Shown: positions 5,141 to 5,185 of the stretch, piece after piece
Layout of the letters: each line of letters starts with the position of its first letter
Numbering within the stretch: the first letter of the stretch is position 1
NCBI GenBank assembly: GCA_035535315.1
Contig: DATLQD010000121.1
Coordinates: forward strand, 1-5,185
DNA from: DASQGA01 sp035535315
GTDB taxonomy: Bacteria; Actinomycetota; Thermoleophilia; Gaiellales; Gaiellaceae
DNA: 5,185 nt
Direction of reading: 5' to 3'
The notes under the pieces: generated by a model
The model's input: the letters and a program-made list of their open reading frames with translations, nothing else
Databases searched by the model: none
Told to the model about the DNA's origin: nothing
Program-made: the position numbers and the translations under genes

Positions 5141-5185
5141 AATCAGCTGAACAGCGGGAGGGCGGCCGTCTGCGGCGCCCCTCGC

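Larger units (their letters stand above)
4768..5185. other. Upstream region of the regulator with dyads and no convincing gene
   Basis: About 418 bases lie beyond the regulator start. Frames stay open to the right edge on both strands (plus from ATG 4943 or ATG 5048; minus from the edge to a TGA at 4880-4882). Their third-position GC is only about two thirds, far below the clear genes here, and the peptides resemble nothing I know, so I do not call them. What stands out is a concentration of inverted and alternating repeats, listed separately, which suggests a control region for the regulator and possibly for a gene off the right edge. No tRNA, known riboswitch or strong promoter pair was found. 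On the minus strand TTGACC (4842-4837) could be a -35, but its partner is poor. Confidence 0.5.

Overview
The window comes from a high-GC bacterium. Third codon positions in the clear genes are almost all G or C, and the genes have actinobacterial character: secreted Ig/FnIII-type repeat proteins, threonine-rich linkers and a NarL/LuxR-type regulator. A soil or aquatic actinobacterium, perhaps of the Thermoleophilia kind, would fit. That is an inference from style, not a sequence match.

Layout. (1) Positions 1-436 are the 3' end of a gene for a protein made of 85-residue Ig-like repeats, each with a conserved cysteine pair. (2) Positions 539-3508 encode an exported protein of about 989 residues. 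It has a signal peptide, eight FnIII/Ig-like beta-sandwich modules with a recurring Trp-x-Pro...Gly-Ala...Tyr signature, a Thr9-Pro3 linker and a final Ig-like domain. No catalytic domain or cell-wall anchor is visible. (3) Positions 3695-3991 encode a 98-residue protein with three predicted membrane segments and no recognised family. A candidate promoter and a perfect inverted repeat lie just upstream. (4) Positions 4767 down to 3988 (minus strand) encode an orphan NarL/FixJ-family response regulator. Its receiver domain lacks several conserved residues and it carries a C-terminal tail of about 45 residues. Its stop codon and that of the membrane protein share one palindromic CTAG. (5) Positions 4768-5185 hold no convincing gene but are rich in dyads. 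These include a GTTGAG/CTCAAC/GTTGAG triplet at exact 10-bp steps and overlapping palindromes around GGGTCGTAC and CCCAATTGGG.

How the genes relate. The two repeat-protein genes are co-directional, about 100 bp apart, and probably both act outside the cell in adhesion or binding; they are not recent copies of each other. The small membrane protein converges on the regulator, so the two do not share a transcript. The dyad-rich DNA upstream of the regulator is the natural place for its control, and possibly for control of a gene beyond the window's right edge. I see no mobile element, CRISPR array, tRNA or rRNA. The window does not show an obvious new multi-gene system. The best leads are the degenerate receiver and the patterned non-coding region at the right end.
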